The notes under the pieces are model-generated. The model had not been told where the DNA came from. It made no database searches and worked only from the letters and a program-made list of their open reading frames with translations. 64,000 bases of DNA from Cloeon dipterum (Eukaryota; Arthropoda; Insecta; Ephemeroptera; Baetidae). Below are positions 15,301 to 27,760 of the stretch, piece by piece. The stretch's first letter is position 1. Every line of letters begins with the position of its first letter. The stretch spans positions 12,462,001 through 12,526,000 of the forward strand of contig NC_088786.1 of NCBI RefSeq assembly GCF_949628265.1, read 5' to 3'. A program made the translations under genes and the position numbers.

Positions 15301-17646
15301 GTGCATGTAGTCAAAGGACTTAGTGATACTGCACAATTATTGTTATATTTTATTATTTAAACAAAAACTTGATATATTCGGAAATTCGAGAAATTTTTAT
15401 AGTTAAGTGACAATCTCTTTACGTTTTGCTGTGTTTTTGTGTCCAAGGTGAGAATGTAGCGTTTTTCACTTTCCCTTTCTACACTGCCGCGGTCGCTTGT
15501 CTTGATTTATTATAGTCAAGCGGTTTCGCTCAACAACTTCCAGTTATACAAGTTACAAACTAGAATTCCTCCAAATTAATCTGCGAAACAAAACATCAAA
15601 ATTCTAACGCATTGAGGGTCATTTCCTTCTCAATGTTAATTTCATTTCCTTTTTTGATGGATGACAGGCGGCAGTTTTTCCTTCATGCGCGCCTTGAGCT
15701 GCTGGAGGGCCGTTTGCGAATTCCTGCCGAGTGCGACACCCTGGCCAGGGTAATCGCTCTTTTAGCCCAAGCAGAGCAACCTGATGACGATGACGTGCCC
15801 AGTTCCCTGCTCGGGCTGTGCGCTTCAGGGCCTGCCCACTTGGCCCAGAAAATCGCTGCCGAGAAGATAAAGATCAAGGTATTAAAATGCAATCGATGTG
15901 TAAAATTGTAAACAAGACTTAATTTACTACCTGCTATGCTATTTGACATTTTAATCGCAATTTAGCGTTTTAGGCGTTGATGTATTTCTTATTTTGCTTC
16001 AGGGCATGAAACAGAGTGCCGCTGAGTACTGGTTGCTGAAAGAGGTTAGCAACTTTGACACATTCGGCCAGGAAGTATTTGGCGCCAGGAATAGAGTCGG
16101 TGCCTCTAAAGTGGTCGGTGTTGGCCCTCAAGGTGTCGGCGTGTTAGATGTTGAATCCGGCCAGATGACAAAGTGAGTAAATTTTTATCTCATTATAAAT
16201 TTAATTACTCAATAAGTCTTTGAAAAATCAACATTGTCCATAATGTTCACTTTGCAAATAGAATTAAAACATAATTTAATCATTTTTTATGGATCGCAGC
16301 ATTTTGTACACTGCAATTCAAAGAGCCTCCTCAATGCGTCGCTCTCTGCATCTCGTACACCTAGAGGGGGCTGGGGAGTCGGTGACCAGGTTGGAGCTGA
16401 AGCTGGACTCTTCTCAGGCGGCGACCGGTCTGTACAGGTGCATCACCGAGAAGCACGCCTTTTACAGCTGCGAAACAGTGCGCACTGCCGTCACATCACA
16501 ATTCATCAGAGATCTCAAGGTGATCTCATAATTGCATTCTTCTAATGCCCTGCATTCACTGCTTTTGTATTGAACAGACTGTTCAAAAACGAAAAATAAA
16601 TAACGTGTTTTCTTTACACAGGGCACAATCGTATCGATTTTCAACGAAGACACCTCACTTGGGAAAAAGTATGTGTTTGACATTCGTCGCACATGCCGCG
16701 AGGTGTATGATAACGCGCGCCGAGCCTTGTACCAGAGCGAAGGCACGTCGTCCAGCAGCATGGAGGTAGATGTGCCACCAGAGGATGACATCATTGTCAA
16801 CAACTCATCCTCTGTTGCCTCAGAGAAGTGCTCCAGTCCTGGCTCTTGCTACAACAACAGCTGCAACAGCAAATCTTGCAAGGTTAATTTGCGATTACAA
16901 TTATTAATGGCTGCCTTACACTCCCTTATAAGAACAGATTTTGGTTTAAGATTTTAGTTTTATATCTTGATAAATAATAAACTGCACAATATATTATGTC
17001 AATTAAAGTAATGAACTTGATTAAAAAATGAGTTTTCATCACATGTTGAACTATCTAAATTTGTGAATGGCTTAGCTCTGCGCGGATTTACTCAGAATGG
17101 CTAGCTATTAGCTAAAATTTGAGAGGTAAAAATAGAATAAGCCCTTGCACCGTATTGTGGCTGTTTAATTTTTGTCCTCTCAATATTTTACAAATGGCTA
17201 TCCACCCTGAGGAAATCGCGCAGAGTTGAGCCATTTGTTTATTAAAATTTTTAAAATATCTAATAGAGGGTGTGTTACATTCTTTTTTGTATTTAAAAGA
17301 ATGGGAAATAAGTGTTGGGATTCCTGATATTTATAAATTTTGTGGGCAAAATAAGTTTTGATGAACGTCAAATTCTAAATTGAAAGATTGCAAATAATTG
17401 TTTTTCCTGATATAGAAGTCTCAGGAGCAGCTAGCAGGAATTATGGATGCGATGCTGTGTTGCATATGCATGGACAGCAATATTGACGTGGCCTTCTTCC
17501 CCTGTCGACATGCAATATCATGTGTTGGTTGTGCCTCTCGCTGTGAACGCTGTCCTCTATGCAGAGCTGACATTGCAGAGGCTACCCCTATTTACTTACC
17601 CACACAACTCCAGGGCGCTGTCACCATGAGAACGCAACTGGAATAA
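12325..17646 (+). CDS. MYLIP: MYLIP, FERM-RING E3 ubiquitin ligase (IDOL; Dnr1-like), 456 aa
   Basis: RING-type E3 ligase with a FERM substrate-binding module. The vertebrate protein degrades lipoprotein receptors and myosin regulatory light chain; the Drosophila relative Dnr1 restrains caspase and immune signalling. Seven exons: 12325-12411, 14734-14924, 15668-15878, 16003-16172, 16300-16519, 16622-16882, 17416-17646; 1371 nt (human 445 aa). The first exon encodes [17 protein letters not shown], like the human N-terminus. FERM covers roughly residues 1-285, with a recognisable [14 protein letters not shown] block. The linker at 363-380 has Cys at 363, 369, 374 and 379. The RING begins at about Cys395 ([19 protein letters not shown], then CPLCRAD) and is followed by the conserved YLP segment. 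The first intron is 2.3 kb. All RING ligands are present. Whether the insect protein acts on lipophorin receptors or on Dnr1-type targets cannot be told from sequence. Confidence 0.96.
13164..13217. repeat. Dispersed repeat, copy A
   Basis: In MYLIP intron 1. Shares TCTGGAT, GTATGGGGCA, GCCCTGC and a following AATAAA with 62018-62067, in the same order and spacing, and similarity trails on into TTTAAA-rich sequence. It looks like two copies of a short interspersed element tail. The family is unknown. Confidence 0.55.
17055..17255. mobile_element. Palindromic MITE-like element in MYLIP intron 6
   Basis: Two imperfect arms of about 75 bp (about 17058-17135 and 17172-17250) are reverse complements. 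Shared blocks are ATGGCT..CTCTGCGCG, GATTT.CTCAG and TTGAGAGG..AAAAAT. The transcript would fold into a long hairpin. It has no coding capacity and sits wholly inside the intron between exons 6 and 7. No convincing target duplication was seen. Confidence 0.7.
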
Positions 17647-17744
17647 TTGTCTTTATCAGGATTGCAAAAAGTGTGGTGATGCAAGTATGTTGCGCTTCCA
17701 AAGAGACATGAAGATCATCACAGTATTTCATTCAGCAGATTTGC

Positions 17745-17750
17745 AATAAA
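17745..17750 (+). terminator. Candidate poly(A) signal of MYLIP
   Basis: First AATAAA, 99 bp after the stop. Further AATAAA copies at 17826 and 18029 allow longer 3' UTRs that would end close to the ZNFX1 3' end. Confidence 0.6.
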
Positions 17751-18062
17751 GCAGGACAATTTAAGTGACTATGATGTGGATGAAAGAATTTTTTAATTTT
17801 GTGAGAAACAATGCCATAATATGTCAATAAATTTGCTCAGGTTCTAATTATGTAGCATGATTGGAAGTGGCTGTGATCAATCTGCTTGGATGTTAAGATG
17901 TGCGAGTTAATGACCTTGTGATTGTAACACTTGCTGTGAATGAAGGACCGCAGTGATTCATGCAACCTAGTCATTAATTAGGTAATTAATACATCCACAA
18001 ATATATAGCAAGATGTTAATTTATTTTCAATAAAATCTTTCATATGGTCAAGAAAGTCGCTT

Positions 18063-18068
18063 TTTATT
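18063..18068 (-). terminator. Candidate poly(A) signal of ZNFX1
   Basis: TTTATT on the plus strand, i.e. AATAAA on the gene strand, 210 bp beyond the ZNFX1 stop. Confidence 0.5.
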
Positions 18069-18277
18069 CTTCAGTTATAAAATTCATAGTTATAGCATTT
18101 GAGCTAAGTAATAATGTGATTCAATTAGGCACTTGAAACCTCACAGGGTAATTTATTGATATCCTCAAACAATGTGATAATACACCCACATATAATAGCT
18201 AGTAAGGCATGTGCAGTTTGTATAATTTTTGAAAATACAGTAATACAGAAGAGTTGGCACAAACTATCACATAGATA

Positions 18278-21200
18278 TCAATGGGGTGGCCATGCTGCTT
18301 GAGCGGACCTATCCATTCCTGAAAAGTGGCGGTTACCCTCAGTAAGCCTGTGGTTTCCACCACCAATGGTAGCTCCACATTCTGGACACTTAGATGTCTG
18401 CATGGCTCCCCCACATTCTCCAATCACGTAAACATGACCCTTTGGGCACTGATACCAGCTCCCATGCTTCAGCTGACCAGTCATGGCTTGTAAAATTTCA
18501 ACTCGTTCGGTCTCGGTGATTCCAAGACCGGGCACATTCTTGCAAATTTGCTTAAGTTTAGCCACAAGCTCTTTGATATTTCGCTCGGAATTATCAGTGA
18601 ACTTTCTGCTTCGGTCGACAGCAAGACCTTCTTTAATGATGACTTCAACCTGAGGGAAAGCTTTTCCCTTTTCCATGAAAGACAGTAAAATTCTTATGTA
18701 CTGCAACCGCATCAGTTCAGGCTTGAAGTCTTCAATTTGCTGCTGGCTGACTCGACGTTTTTTGCTCTCAAACACCTGCAGCAAGAAGTTGGATTGTTCT
18801 TGCACACCATTTCTCTCACTTGTGGTCTGGCACATGCGCCAAATTTTGCAAATTTCAGACAGGATTTGAAATTCAATTTCTCTAGCGCGTAGACTGAACA
18901 TGTGCATTACATTCTTGCGTTGGTTGACCGTTTTTTGAATAGAATCAAGAAGATCACTCAAGCAGAAGAACAACTCAGGAAACGTTTCTGAAACGAAATT
19001 GAAATGAAAAAACGGTTTGAAACTCCATTTATTTGCCACACCATTCAAGTCTTCATTGTCTCTCAGCAGCTTGCTAATTTGTCCCAAAAGTTTATCACGA
19101 TGCTCTTCATTCTTCATTGGCTTTCCAAAGTACTCAATCTTCACTTGGTTGACCATCAGCAGATTTCGCTTGATAATGGAACTGTAGCGCTTGGCAGTGA
19201 CCCCAGTTCTGCACTTGGGACACACGTTGACTTTAATGGTTCCGTTCTCAGTGTTCCCTTCCATGTGCGTGTCCATCGCAGTTACTTCAATGCAATGATT
19301 GCAATCAGGAAGGTAGACAAATCTATAGATTTGCAATTGATAATAGATTATACTTTACAATATCAATATATGGTTATACCTGGCATCTGGTTCATCCTCT
19401 GTTCCAAACAAAATATCTGTTAGTTCTTCCTCATCACAAATCCTACACAGAGGAGGGCACGGCTCACCGCAAACACCAACACATGGATGCTCACATTGGT
19501 CGAGCAACTTTTTGCAGGGTTCGTTGCAAGGGCCAACATCACAAATCTCACCACACATGCGCTTGCATTGTCTGTGGTCACAACCAATGGTACATCTCTC
19601 CTAAAAATTGCACAATATTTTAAAAGCGTTTAAGTTTTTAGAATATATTCTCAGGGCTTGGATAAAATGTAAAGCTTGTGATAAATTTCTAAGCAGGAAG
19701 AGCAAAATGACACATTCTGAGAATAAATTTACCTTGCATGGCACGCAAGGTTCCCCACATTTCTTGGGGCACTTGGAGTGCTCGCAGCTAAAACTGCATT
19801 GCTCAAGGCAAGGTGGACAAGCATTAGCGCACATCTCTTTGCACCTGCCAAGTATTTTAAATAAGTCTGAGCTTTACTCTACCAAATGAAACACATACAA
19901 ATGGTTGCAGATCAAATTTCTGCCACATGGTTGATCGCAGAGAGTGTGGAATCTACCTCTGTAGCAAGTTCCGCATGAGCCAGTACAGGGATGTTCACAT
20001 TCTAGAGTTGCTAAGCACGGACTCTTGCATCTTAGCAAATCACTCGGCTGGCGCAATCCTATGAATTTAAAATGCAGTTTTAAATGTAAAAACTCTTCCA
20101 AAATATTAATACATATTCTGTATATTTATAAAAACGAACATGAATTGAAACATCATAACTAGACGGCATTGATCAGAATATTTATGAATATTCCATTTGG
20201 GCTATGTAATAAAAAATAGGCCATCATGATTAAACAGAGTTTTGCTTCATTTGAAATTAATTTTTTTTCTAATTCCCTGGCTTGACACCAAACAATGGTG
20301 AGTTGATTTTGATTATTTGACACTTACCAGCTTTGTACTCCCAGCAGAAGAGGTCAACATTGTGGCCGCACTCGGCTTGCACTTTGACAACAGGGTAAGC
20401 GCAATTTGCTTCATCACACTTGCGGCCACACACATCTTGGCAAAGATGACCGCAAGACATTCTTTTGCTGCACTTTTCCTTGCAAATAACTTCAGAAAAG
20501 GGAACACCACACTTTTTGACAATTGGGTGGCCGCACTTGGGATGCAAGGTGTGGACCTCCTGCTCGCAAGGATAGCATTCTTCCATGCAAGGTTTGTTGC
20601 AGGTGTGACTGCAATTTAGAAGCCTTGTACATTTCTGCATGTTGCAAACTCCCTCCAAATCAGGGTCAGCCAGGCATGCCACCTTCACATCGTGGCCGCA
20701 TTTTCTTTTCTTAATCACAACCACATTGCAGGGTTGACACTCTTCATAGCACAGTTTCCCACACCTAGAAAATTAAGATTTAAGTTCAACCATTCTTCTG
20801 TACTGGAATCAGATTAGTACATACCTGTGGTCACCAGTACTGCAGCCAATGTTTACCTTGTTGCAAGTTTTTGAGCAAGAGTACTTGAGGTGATCAGGGT
20901 CAACTCTAATGTGACAGGAATATTCACATTTGTGTCCGCAGTCCAGCCTTTGGTCACACTTTGCAGGACATGGACTGCTTGCTGGGTTCAAGTAGCAGCT
21001 AATATGATGATTTAAGATTAGAATACTATTTAGAAAATTCACATAAAATAGATTTAATTCAAGATATTTATTTAAAGATTTTAATACTGCTAGTGAAAAT
21101 TTCAAATGATAAAACACTAACCTGACCACAACCTTGTGTTTACATAGGGGGAAGAGCTTTTCAACCTTGACCATGCACTTGTATCCTCCAAGGCCAATAT

Positions 21201-24200
21201 GACAGGGGTAGGTTGCTTCATGTTTACAAGGCAGCCTTTCTGTCACTAACTCGTTGCACTCGCCACAAAATTCGTAGCATTTCTTCTTGCATCTGTGCCG
21301 CAGACTGTCACACATCTGTTCGCATGGTGAGGTGCACTTCATATCCTTGTGGTCCTGATGCTGTGTGTGGCACACTGACTGGCACCGGTGGCCGCACCCT
21401 ATTAAAGGCACCTGACAGTTCAGGGTGCACCCACCTTGAGGAGAGCTCATCGCAAAGTCTTGCGCGCTGCTTACCCTGCACTTCATTTCAGGGTGTTTTT
21501 CACATCTGTAAAAATTGGCATTTAAATATGATAAAATGCTTTATTACGTCGTTCTTACACTATAAAAGAATTTATATTAACTTACATTAGAGGCAGCGAG
21601 TGGCCAATAGCATTCTGAGAAGCCAAAGTCTTGTTGATTGATTTCCAGAGGTCACCATTGTTGGGGCCAGTAAGACAGTCCATGTTGCCAATGATATAGA
21701 GACCATACATAGCTCTTGAAAGGGCAACGTTCACACGGTTAACCATTTTCAAGAAGCCGATCGAACTCTCTGCGTTGCTTCTCACCAAGGAGAGGATTAT
21801 GATTTTGTTCTCTTCACCCTGGTAATTATCCACAACTGTTACCAACACATTGTCCAGAGTTGGGTACTTCTTCTTCTCCTTCCGGATGTGGAACATCTGT
21901 CCCCTGTAAGTTGCAAGGATAGTGATCTCCGATGACGAATAACCCTGCATCAGGAGATGTTTGGCAAGGGCCATTGCGTATTCAGCCTCAAATTTGTTGA
22001 TTTTGCTATGCGAATCAATGTCCTGATAATTTTTGAAGTATTTTCAGGTAAAATACAATATCAGAATACAAATATTTACAGTTCTTTCTTCAAAGTTTTG
22101 ATGGTCAATGAAGTAGAGTCTTTTGCAAATGCCTTTGACTCTGGCATACTGCTTGACGTTGTATGCATTTAGCAATTTTTCGTAAACAGCTGGAACGATG
22201 AGGGCTGCGATTTCTGGTGCCATTCTGTGCTGCACCTCCAGAGTGACGCAAGAATCAGGGTCGCGTTTAACCATGCGCTCAAAGAGGGAAATGTCAAAAT
22301 TGTAATCCTTAGCCAATTGGTACACTGCAATGTTCGGCCGCAGTTGTTTGTGGTCCCCTTTGAAGTTAAGAAGCATTAAACAGCACTTTAAAATGATATC
22401 ACTATTTACCAATGAGAATTAGGTGCTGGCACCGCTCTGTCAGGCAGGCAATGACATGAGGTTCCATCACCTCAGCAGCTTCCTCTACAATAACTGCGAG
22501 TGGCAATAATTAAATTAGATTTTTAATTTTTCGGATGATTTAAATAACCTACCAATTTCTGTTCCCAACTTTCTCAGGAGTCCTTGAAGCCGAGCTGCTC
22601 CGGAAGTTGTCATACCAACAACTTCATTCTCTCTAAGGATTTCTAAATCTTCCACTTCCTGCAGTTCCTCTTGCTGCTTCTCCAGAATGATTAGGTCATT
22701 TTCAAACTGTGCTACGTTTTGAAGGAGAACATCCGTAAGTGTTTCAAGCCAGTACATGTACAGCTGCCAGCGCTGATGAATTCCAATGCCTAGAACTGAT
22801 TTTTTTAAAGATAGTTAATAATTTAGATTCAATATTTGGATTCATACTTCCTTAATTTTAAAGTGCTGTCATTATTTGACATAAGCCAAGATTGGTTAAC
22901 ATTATAAATCATTTTTAAATACCGTTTTGACTAGATTTCAGGATATCGGAGACTTGCTTCTTGTTGAAGGCAATGCAGTTCCCTAGCTCCAGTTTTTGAC
23001 GAACTTGAGTCAAAATCCTGTCAATCTCGCGTGTCTTGGAGCTCAATTTGTTCAGCTCTCTTCCATCCTTCTCTTTGATCTTCAATTCATTTAGGCTGGC
23101 AAACTCAAACTCAAGTTCGCTTAGGGTGGCAGCAAAGTTGACAGTGCCCACTCTGCACAAGGTTGATGACCAGTTTTGTGGCACAAGCCACATCAAAAAC
23201 TGGCTGTCATTGGGGAACATATGTTCAGGAGCAATTCCAACATCACGCAAATACTCATAGGAGATGATTCCTTTTCTCAACTCCTTCAAACTGGTGTCAA
23301 TATCATTCATCTGCTTCTTGTTGGCAGCAATTTCTTGCTTGGAGTTTGCATACCTAAAATTTCACCATGACAATTTATTTAACTTCTATTTAATTTAATT
23401 AAGGAAACTCAGATTTATCTTAAATTTATGGTTTAGATGTTACCTCTGGGAATGCAGCTTTGAATGCCTCCGCAGCAGCTTCAGGTTGAAGTTCGCCACA
23501 TCCTCATTTTTGGACTGACCTCCAATCCGCACAACTTTGCTAGTGAATTTACTGATACCAACCAGAAACTGGTCCAGCGCGTGGTTAGTGAGACAGACGA
23601 CAAGAATGGGAGTGGTTCTGTTTGTTGCTTTTCGATTTGTGACAAGCGTTTCAGCGATCTTGAGGCCAATGAAGGTCTTGCCAGTGCCTGGTGGTCCCTG
23701 GATTACAGCCAGCTCCTGAGTCAGGGCCATGCAAAGGGCTCTATACTGAGTAGGATCAAGTTCAAGGTCTTTGTAATCCGGCCAGGTTTTTATGTCCAAA
23801 ACTGTGACAGGATATCTGTAGCCTAGGAGGTTGTACTGGACAGGCGGCTCCACTTCCAGGTACCGAGGGTTGTACACTTCCTTTTGAAATTTAACAATGT
23901 AACTTTCAAGTGGGAAGCTGTTGCTGTTGATTGATTGCAGGGTTTTGAGCACATGATAGTAGGGGTCAAAGAAGACCTACAAAATATTTGAATAAAAAAA
24001 TTGTACAAAAGGGCAAGGTCAGATTATTACCTCGCTCTCTATCATGGTAAAGCTGCCTATGTAGATATTTCCTTCTGGCGGCTCGCAAAACTTGACCCTA
24101 AGAAATCCTGCATTCAGGTAGTCAAGACCTCTGTTTGATACAGTGGACAACATGATGGTCTTGTAGTTGTCCTTGGTGAAGCACAGAAGAGAGCCATACA

Positions 24201-25697
24201 TGAAACGACGACAATGCTGCCAATCCATCTTCTTGAAACCTTTGTTCTTTTCAAGGTTGAGGTAAACCAAGACGCCTTCCTCGTCTCGATCATTCTTTCT
24301 TTTAGCGTTGAGCTCTTTGGGAATGAGCTGGCTGCTGTCTCGCACAAACTGGATATGGTTACATATGCGCACGTTGGCCTGAAACAAGTATGATTCATGC
24401 AGCAAACTTGTTAAAAGATTAGCAGTACCAATTTGATAACAGTGGTACTTTTCAATTTTGTGCAGTACCTCCGCAAATTTAGGTGATCAACTAATTTATG
24501 AAAACAATGTTGATAACAGTATAAATATTAAGACATTAAGCCATTACAGATATTAAAATTACTTGGTAACAAATTGTATAGATACACCGCAGTTTTATCA
24601 CTGACGCTCATTGCTCGATAGAATGATTACCTCCTTTATTTTTTTCGTGTCATGGCTATTGATAGCAGCGATTCCTTCTCTCAGAGGTCTGACAAAATCC
24701 TCTCTGGTCAGTCTGAACTGAGTGTCCAAATAATGTTCCACGTCAGTGTAAGCTCTGTCAATAAGGTTCACTCTGAGAAAGGGCTTCTCCTCAGTCAGGA
24801 TTTCATCTGGCTTGGGATAGATCTGGATTTCTCTGAAATTATCTGGAGCAGCAAACTCGTGCTCTTTGATTTTCCGCTCCTTCCACATCTCTGAGCGCGA
24901 CTTTTTTGGCAACGCCTCTTCTTCAGTTTTCATTTTAACTTCATTGATGACTTCTTCCAACCTGGCCAGCGATCCATCTTTGTCCAGGTCCAAACTCTTT
25001 GTCTGGTTTTGCATTAAAATGGTGGCGTAAGCACTCTTCATGGCAGGGACAGCGTCTGCCAGCGCGTAAGCCAGTTTTTGGGATACCGTTTCAAAAAACA
25101 AGATCAAATTGTGCGCCAAATCTTTAAACTCATCATTTGAACGGTCATCCAAACTCATGAGCTGAACAGCCAATTGGTTGATGAACTTAGAACTCTTGCA
25201 GGCTGCAATCAACACCTTTGTTTGATTGTCTGTAAAGTCAGACAAGCAAACTCTAGCCAGCACTTTAATGAGGAGAAAGAACATGTCTGGACGCACGCTT
25301 TCTTGCACCAGAGTATCAAAGTTGTAGTCGCTGTTGGATAGCATCAAGACAACATTGTTGTTGTTTGTCTCATTGGCTAGACCTAAGAGTCTTGTGTACG
25401 AAAGATTGTACGAGCGTTTTTGATATTCCCTAAAATATAATAAAAAATTTGCAATGTGTATAGAAGCAAGCAACTAGGAGGATACTACCTCTTTCCTCCT
25501 GAGAAAGAAGCTTGAACCGTGTTCAGGTTGCCGATTGGTTTACCACCGCCTGATCGGGTTTGCTGAACTGGACGTCGAACATTTGAAGTGTGCACCTGAG
25601 GCCCATCAGCAAAAGAAGAAGCCGCCCTGCTGCCTCGCCCACGCCAATTACCCTTCTTAGGCAAAGCGCCTCCGGGTCCTGGTCGTGGATGGTCCAT
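18278..25697 (-). CDS. ZNFX1: ZNFX1, NFX1-type zinc finger SF1 RNA helicase, 1964 aa
   Basis: UPF1-like superfamily-1 helicase that acts in germ-granule small-RNA inheritance in nematodes and in antiviral RNA sensing in mammals. Sixteen coding exons from 25697 down to 18278: 25489-25697, 24631-25429, 24031-24378, 23444-23976, 22923-23353, 22553-22795, 22410-22493, 22080-22357, 21586-22022, 21122-21505, 20825-20998, 20328-20764, 19899-20058, 19733-19844, 19380-19600, 18278-19322; 5895 nt (human 1918 aa). A Gly/Arg-rich N-terminus precedes an armadillo-like helical region. Walker A GPPGTGKT lies at 546-553, the Walker B region VEEAAE at 857-862, then GDHKQLRP, VQHRM, DNYQGEE and ALSRA, all intact. 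About 1120-1600 is a run of NFX1-type Cys/His fingers. The C-terminus (1903-1943) is an RZ finger: WYQCPKGHVYVIGECGG, CPECGATIGG, then NHRL. A 5' UTR exon must lie above 25705, because an acceptor precedes the ATG by 7 bases. Confidence 0.96.
18344..18466 (-). other. ZNFX1: RZ-type zinc finger of ZNFX1
   Basis: Encodes residues about 1903-1943 of ZNFX1. The RZ signature (Cys-x3-His, IGECGG, CxxC, IGG, His) defines the RNF213-ZNFX1 finger family. In RNF213 this finger contributes ubiquitin ligase activity. Every expected Cys/His position appears intact. Confidence 0.85.
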
Positions 25698-25704
25698 ATA
25701 TTGT

Positions 25705-27206
25705 CTGCAAGAATTAACCAACACTGTGTATTAAGTAACAACTATATACTAATTATGTGATAAAAAATGGCAAAGATACCAATGCAGAATAATCCGTTAA
25801 GTGAGCAAAAAAATTATCAAATTCAAATTTGAAGAAGGACCTAGTTGTTGGATTTGCCCAAAGGAAACGATGATTTGAGTGTATTTTATTGTATTTTTCG
25901 TTAACACTGCAAGAAATGTAAGTGTAGTAAAACACGAACGCGTTAAAAATGATTATTAAGTGAATTATCAGTGTTCGTGAGTAGGATTAGGTTTAATCAT
26001 AAATTAATAATGTATAAAAGATTTTTTCAAAAAATTAAGAATTAACTGTGTGTTGAAATCATTTTTATGGCTATCATTTCCTCGTCTGTTCCCATAAAAC
26101 AAATTTTCATCTAGAAGTAATAGTGTAAATTGTATATAAATAATATGCATCTATTGTGATTCTTCGCTTACTAGCCTAATTATCATTTATTCAACAGTAT
26201 CATAAATAACCTTTAACATTATCTCTAGCAGATCCCTAGCGTCCTGTTCTAAGAAACAAAATTGTAATTAAGTTGTACGCCGATGGTGTCCAATGAATAA
26301 TGAAGGATAGAAAGCATACACAACATTATTTCAAATAAATACGATTTCGTTTGAATTATATACATAGATACATACATTTTTTTAAATTTGGTTTCATTGG
26401 TTCGATTGCTATTATATTATGTATGATAATTATAGCATAATTAGCGCTGCCTGTATTAGATTGTAGTAAAATATACATAGATATATGTATATCATTTCTG
26501 AGTTCTGGGGAAAAACCGAAATCACCAGTGCTGTGCTGTGCTGAACTGAAGCCGTGAAGCACTCGCAGCCTCATTTCTGACATGATACAAAAAAACGTCT
26601 TGTAGATACGCTGTCGCTCTACAACTTCAAATTATCTGTAGCTCATTTTCCGACATCAATACATAATATATATGTATGTATTATGTATAATGATAAATAT
26701 TTCCAGTTTACATAACTATAATATAATTATGTATATGATCTCTCTACCCCTTTCGGTTCCCCAAACTATATCTACATAATTAGATATTACATATTATTAA
26801 TAATTTATATTACATAGTATGTATCTACATAATTATATTATATTATATTTCCAAAAACACAGCTTAAGTCACCTTTTTCTTGACGTTATAATTTGATGTC
26901 ACGCACTGTCGCCCATTGCATTGGAGTCAGGCAACTGGTGTCAACTTCAGCTTTAGACTTGACTCTTGAATGCTCTGGGCTTTGACTCATGTTATATCTG
27001 CAAGTTTTGCAGTTTAGACTTTAGACCAGCAAGTTACGCATTTTGCTGTCTGCAAGTGCTGATGGCACCACCATGCAAAAATCGCAAGTCTGAATTGTCA
27101 ACAGCACATAACAAGAAAAAACGCAATTTAAAAAAGGGTGTGAGTAAAGGAGTTACATTGATCCCAGTTTATGCTTAATTTTCTACATTATCTTTTGTAA
27201 AAAATA
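25705..27206. other. AT-rich spacer upstream of ZNFX1
   Basis: No supportable gene. 26640-26850 is very AT-rich, with repeated TATCTACATAATTA and TATGTATGTA phrases. The ZNFX1 promoter and 5' UTR exon must lie here, or the first exon may be near 25930-26000, but I could not fix it. The 70-codon frame at 26966-27178 lacks coding character. Confidence 0.5.
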
Positions 27207-27485
27207 TTATTTCATAACCAAAATATTCAGATCAAGTTTATACTCTCTTAAACCAGAACTAAATGAAAAATTTCCATTTCCAAAAGACTTTAGTTTTTCA
27301 ATCCTCAATATAAAGTTATTTAACTCCTTAAAATACCAAGATAGTTCAGCAAACAGCTGATCGATGGGTACAGCAACACGGGGTACAAAGCAAGCGGCTA
27401 GCAGCAATTTTGCTGATTTGTTGGGCGTCGCTGCTCGAATCTCCGCAGTTGATCGGTCTCTACTGTTGGATTCTGGTTCGAACAT
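27207..27485 (-). CDS. Possible single-exon small protein, 92 aa, unrecognised
   Basis: ATG at 27485, stop at 27207. The frame starts MFEPESNSRDRST, passes a hydrophobic-helical middle (KLLLAACFVPRVAVPIDQLF) and ends LDLNILVMK. Codon use and amphipathic helix-like composition look more coding than the surroundings, and it lies divergent to TMEM62 with 275 bp between the two start codons, which would suit a bidirectional promoter. I recognise no family; small complex subunits often look like this. A chance frame is possible. Confidence 0.4.
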   Translation of the reverse strand: MFEPESNSRDRSTAEIRAATPNKSAKLLLAACFVPRVAVPIDQLFAELSWYFKELNNFILRIEKLKSFGNGNFSFSSGLREYKLDLNILVMK

Positions 27486-27760
27486 TTAACATTAACAAAC
27501 AAACCTTAACTTTACGAAACTCACGTCACTAGTATTGTATATTTGAATCTTAAAAATGGATATCAACGCATAGACAATTTTATCAGGTTAGTTGTTTATG
27601 TATAATGTATTTACGTGCTTTAAAAATTTCAGTGCAGTTCATACACATAATCTATGATGCACAAATATGACGATGAAATTTCATAAATTATGTATCAATG
27701 TATATTTTGTTTTGAACGCATTGTTTACAGGAGATGAACGAAACTTGAATCCCTAGAAAA

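Noticed and set aside
26966-27178. 70-codon plus-strand frame
   Set aside because: No motif, no supporting splice or poly(A) context.
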